Below, one piece after another: positions 5,472 through 5,512 of a DNA stretch of 5,512 nt. The position numbers and the translations under genes are program-made. The DNA is from Chloroflexota bacterium (GTDB lineage Bacteria; Chloroflexota; Anaerolineae; Anaerolineales; Villigracilaceae), in NCBI GenBank assembly GCA_016191895.1, contig JACPVD010000016.1, positions 1-5,512 on the forward strand, written 5' to 3'. The notes under the pieces were generated by a model. The model was not told the origin of the DNA and searched no databases. It saw only the letters and a program-made list of their open reading frames with translations. How positions within the stretch are numbered: position 1 is the first letter of the stretch; every line of letters begins with the position of its first letter.

Positions 5472-5512
5472 ATGCCTATACCGAAAGCACAAGAAGTGAC
5501 ATTGTCGGAGGC
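5472..5512 (+). CDS. 3'-truncated ORF start, possibly an IS630-type transposase
   Basis: Only 13 full codons are visible before the window ends (MPIPKAQEVTLSE). A strong AGGAG with ideal spacing and a plausible promoter support a real start. The short Lys/Pro N-terminus leading into 'LTLSE'-like residues resembles the beginning of some IS630/Tc1-like transposases, which continue into a helix-turn-helix, but 13 residues are far too few for a firm call. If it is an insertion sequence, its left end should lie between the nested repeat (ends 5361) and 5413; TA dinucleotides, the usual IS630 target, occur at 5399-5400 and 5407-5408. It could equally be an unrelated regulator or hypothetical protein. 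Confidence 0.4.
   Translation, partial: MPIPKAQEVTLSE

Overview
The window looks like chromosomal DNA of an environmental Chloroflexota bacterium, probably of the Anaerolineae. This is an inference from several traits: moderately GC-rich coding, a GAF/PAS sensor kinase followed by a stand-alone receiver, lipoproteins with Thr/Pro-rich 'TPTETP' stalks, and heptamer repeats between genes. No rRNA, tRNA or other marker is present to prove the taxon.

Left part (1-2556, + strand): a signalling operon. It begins inside a histidine kinase that is cut by the window edge (GAF end, coiled linker, PAS, HisKA, HATPase). A 34-bp near-perfect palindrome overlaps the kinase stop codon. Next come a CheY-like single receiver domain and, 9 nt later, an alpha/beta-hydrolase-fold protein. 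The hydrolase keeps its oxyanion-hole HGW, acid and histidine, but its nucleophile serine is replaced by glycine (GHGLG), so it is probably a non-hydrolytic pseudoenzyme.

Middle (2570-3334, - strand): surE, a complete survival-protein nucleotidase gene, converging on the operon with a 13-nt gap. The surE/lipoprotein gap (3335-3415) is a divergent promoter region. It holds a perfect palindrome, GATTATAATC, that presents TATAAT to both strands. On the + strand this box lies 6 nt from the next ATG with no Shine-Dalgarno sequence, which suggests a leaderless message.

Right part (3416-5250, + strand): two lipoprotein genes separated by 2 nt. The first is a TolB/PD40-type beta-propeller whose signal peptide is encoded largely by a degenerate 7-bp tandem repeat. 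The second has a lipobox, a Thr/Pro-rich stalk and a C-terminal domain I do not recognise. Both should be anchored to the outer face of the membrane.

End (5251-5512): a nested palindromic intergenic repeat (CCCTCACCC...GGGTGAGGG around CCCTCTCCC...GGGAGAGGG), then a well-formed promoter and Shine-Dalgarno leading into an ORF that runs off the window. Its 13 visible residues weakly resemble the N-terminus of an IS630-type transposase. A stem in its leader could mask the start in read-through transcripts.

No CRISPR array or defence locus is visible. The most unusual items are the nucleophile-less hydrolase in a sensor-kinase operon, the repeat-derived signal peptide, and the symmetric divergent promoter.
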